Below, one piece after another: positions 62,484 through 64,000 of a stretch of DNA of 64,000 nucleotides. The DNA comes from Candidatus Arsenophonus lipoptenae. GTDB lineage: Bacteria > Pseudomonadota > Gammaproteobacteria > Enterobacterales > Enterobacteriaceae. The translations under genes and the position numbers were made by a program. The notes below the pieces were generated by a model, which did not search any database, had not been told where the DNA came from, and was given only the letters and a program-made list of their open reading frames with translations. The stretch lies in assembly GCF_001534665.1 (NCBI RefSeq), contig NZ_CP013920.1, forward strand, positions 694,501 through 758,500. The letters run 5' to 3'. Position 1 is the first letter of the stretch; each line of letters starts with the position of its first letter.

Positions 62484-63493
62484 CTATCTTTTTCTTTTTG
62501 TTTAGAATTATATAAAGTAAAATATCATAAAATATTGTGTAAAGATAATTACATTTATATATTTTATAATTCTAATAATTAATATAAATATAAATAAATT
62601 TTATTTATTATTGTATAATAAGTGATTAAAAATAATTAAAATAATTATAAGATATAAATTAAATCTTAGATATATAATAATGATAATTATAGATAATTAA
62701 TTAAAGAAATTTTAATTAATTAAGTTCTCTATAGTTTATTTAATATTTGGTAATTGTTTCATTAAAAAAATAATTTATTTTAAATAATTTTATAATTCGT
62801 AATTCAGATTATTATTAATAATATAGTTGTCTATATAAAATAATTAAATGCTGATAAGTTCAAAACTATGATGCTTTATGAGTTAAAAATAATAAGATAT
62901 ATTATCTTATTATTAATAGATAATAAAGGTAATAAGATGAGAAATTATAAACTGTTAGTGTGATGATAATAATCATTTATTTTTTGATTAATGTTTTATT
63001 ATCATAAACTAAAAAGTTATTAAAAATCATGGGTAAATTTTTTGAGTTATTATTAATATTAGATAATAATTAGTTAAATAGTAAATATTAAGTGAATAAA
63101 GATAAAGATCTTTTGTAAATAAGAGTGTGATATGTAGCATTAATTCATTGCTGTAGTAACTGCTATAAGATGTTACTCTATTAATTAATATCGCAAATAT
63201 ATTTGATAATATATATCTATAATTTAAAGATTATTGGATCTACTTAATTAGTTATTATAATAATATATATAAATTAAAATAAATATTAATATCATTATAA
63301 GTTGTTTTTTGCTTGTTAAAAATAAATAAATAATTTAATTATATATTTTATTTCTTAAAGTGCTTTATCATATCATATTAAGCATATTATTGTTAAATTT
63401 AGTTCATTTAAACGATATGTATTATGAAAAGTAAAAAAATATTTTTTTACACTAATAACTTTTTATTGAATTTGCATAAGCCAAAAATATTTT
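62484..63493. other. 1-kb AT-rich gap between rplI and ppa
   Basis: No gene or remnant recognised. In E. coli a long segment lies between rplI and ppa, so a large deletion is inferred. One perfect hairpin stands out: AATAATAAGATA at 62888-62899 pairs with 62903-62914 around TAT. It lies some 400 bases from rplI and could end either transcript. Confidence 0.55.
62888..62914. repeat. 12-bp perfect hairpin downstream of rplI
   Basis: The two 12-base arms pair exactly with a three-base loop. There is one G-C pair in the stem and no T-run of note beyond it. Possible relic terminator; in DNA this AT-rich, chance cannot be excluded. Confidence 0.35.
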
Positions 63494-64000
63494 TTATTTA
63501 GATGCACGTTCAAAAGCAGAAATAATTTCTGATTTTGCTACATTAATATCCCCCCAATTTTCAATTTTTACCCATTTTTTTTGTTCTAAATTCTTATAGT
63601 GTTCAAAAAAATGTTGAATTTGAGATTTTAATAATTTAGGCAAATCTTGAATATCTTTAATGTCATTATATTCTTTAGTCAATTTAAAATGGGGTACAGC
63701 GATTAATTTTACATCTTCACCTGATTCATCTTTCATTTTTAATACACCTATTGGACGACAACGAATTACTATTCCTGTTTGTAGAGGATAAGGTGTTGGC
63801 ACTAATACATCAACTGGATCTCCATCAAGCGAAAGTGTATGATTTATATATCCATAATTACATGGATAGAACATAGTGGTAGATATAAATCGATCTACAA
63901 ATATATTGCCAGTATTTTTGTCTACTTCATATTTTATTGGATTAGTATTTGCTGGAATTTCTATAATGACATATATATCTTCAGGTAAATTTTTTCCAGC
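63494..64000 (-). CDS. ppa: Inorganic pyrophosphatase, cut by window edge
   Basis: Ppa hydrolyses pyrophosphate and pulls biosynthetic reactions forward. The frame reads from the edge as [20 protein letters not shown], so about 7 N-terminal residues lie outside; 168 of about 176 aa are present. Mg-binding and catalytic residues are visible in [36 protein letters not shown] then DVLVPTPYP, and in [16 protein letters not shown]. The end ERASK is close to E. coli. Apparently intact. The ATG inside (MFYPCN, 63874) is not the true start. Confidence 0.96.
   Translation of the reverse strand, partial: AGKNLPEDIYVIIEIPANTNPIKYEVDKNTGNIFVDRFISTTMFYPCNYGYINHTLSLDGDPVDVLVPTPYPLQTGIVIRCRPIGVLKMKDESGEDVKLIAVPHFKLTKEYNDIKDIQDLPKLLKSQIQHFFEHYKNLEQKKWVKIENWGDINVAKSEIISAFERASK

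Overview
This window comes from a strongly reduced, very AT-rich genome of a gammaproteobacterium related to Enterobacterales, most likely an obligate insect endosymbiont. Every recognisable gene has its closest remembered relative in the Escherichia coli set. Codon choice is dominated by A/T-ending codons. By summing gene lengths I estimate about 73% coding. There are no transposons, phages, CRISPR arrays or rRNA operons. Several intergenic gaps hold eroding copies of genes that stand at the same place in E. coli. I cannot name the genus from the sequence alone; Blochmannia-, Wigglesworthia- or Sodalis-derived lineages are all plausible.

Layout. (1) 1-12.1 kb: start of aroA with serC upstream of it, aroH, guaB-guaA, a dead yffB in front of dapE, dapA-bamC and bcp. 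(2) 12.2-23 kb: perM, a dead hda, speG, ppk, ybbJ, murJ, tRNA-Val(GAC) and riboflavin synthase, separated by long AT-rich gaps. (3) 23.5-32.1 kb: the minus-strand leuS-lptE-holA-nadD-mrdA-rodA block, in E. coli order but without rsfS and rlmH. (4) 32.9-41.6 kb: pssA, then cyaA (only the catalytic half intact), dapF, uvrD and corA, the E. coli cyaA-corA order with xerC and neighbours gone. (5) 42.1-62.5 kb: psd-mscM divergent from orn-tsaE-amiB-mutL-miaA-hfq-hflK-hflC-purA-rnr-rlmB-rpsF-rpsR-rplI, the E. coli cluster with rsgA, hflX, nsrR and priB missing or decayed. (6) The end of the window holds ppa, cut by the edge.

Functions. The retained genes are core symbiont functions: cell wall precursors and assembly (dapA/E/F, murJ, PBP2, RodA, AmiB), membrane and envelope (PssA and Psd for phosphatidylethanolamine, LptE, BamC, MscM), purine nucleotides (GuaA, GuaB, PurA), the aromatic and serine pathways (AroH, AroA, SerC), riboflavin and NAD, repair (UvrD, MutL), tRNA modification (MiaA, TsaE) and RNA decay (RNase R, Orn, Hfq). 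DapA, DapE and DapF together supply diaminopimelate for wall and lysine. PssA and Psd form a complete two-step route to phosphatidylethanolamine.

Most noteworthy: I found no wholly new system. The strongest anomalies are a GC-rich island confined to the first 26 codons of hflK, a perfect 32-bp inverted repeat between hflC and purA, a cyaA gene cut by a frameshift just after its catalytic domain with the rest decaying behind it, nearly full-length pseudogenes of hda (with its unusual CTG start still visible) and yffB, and a psd gene whose conserved N-terminus can only be reached from a non-ATG start.
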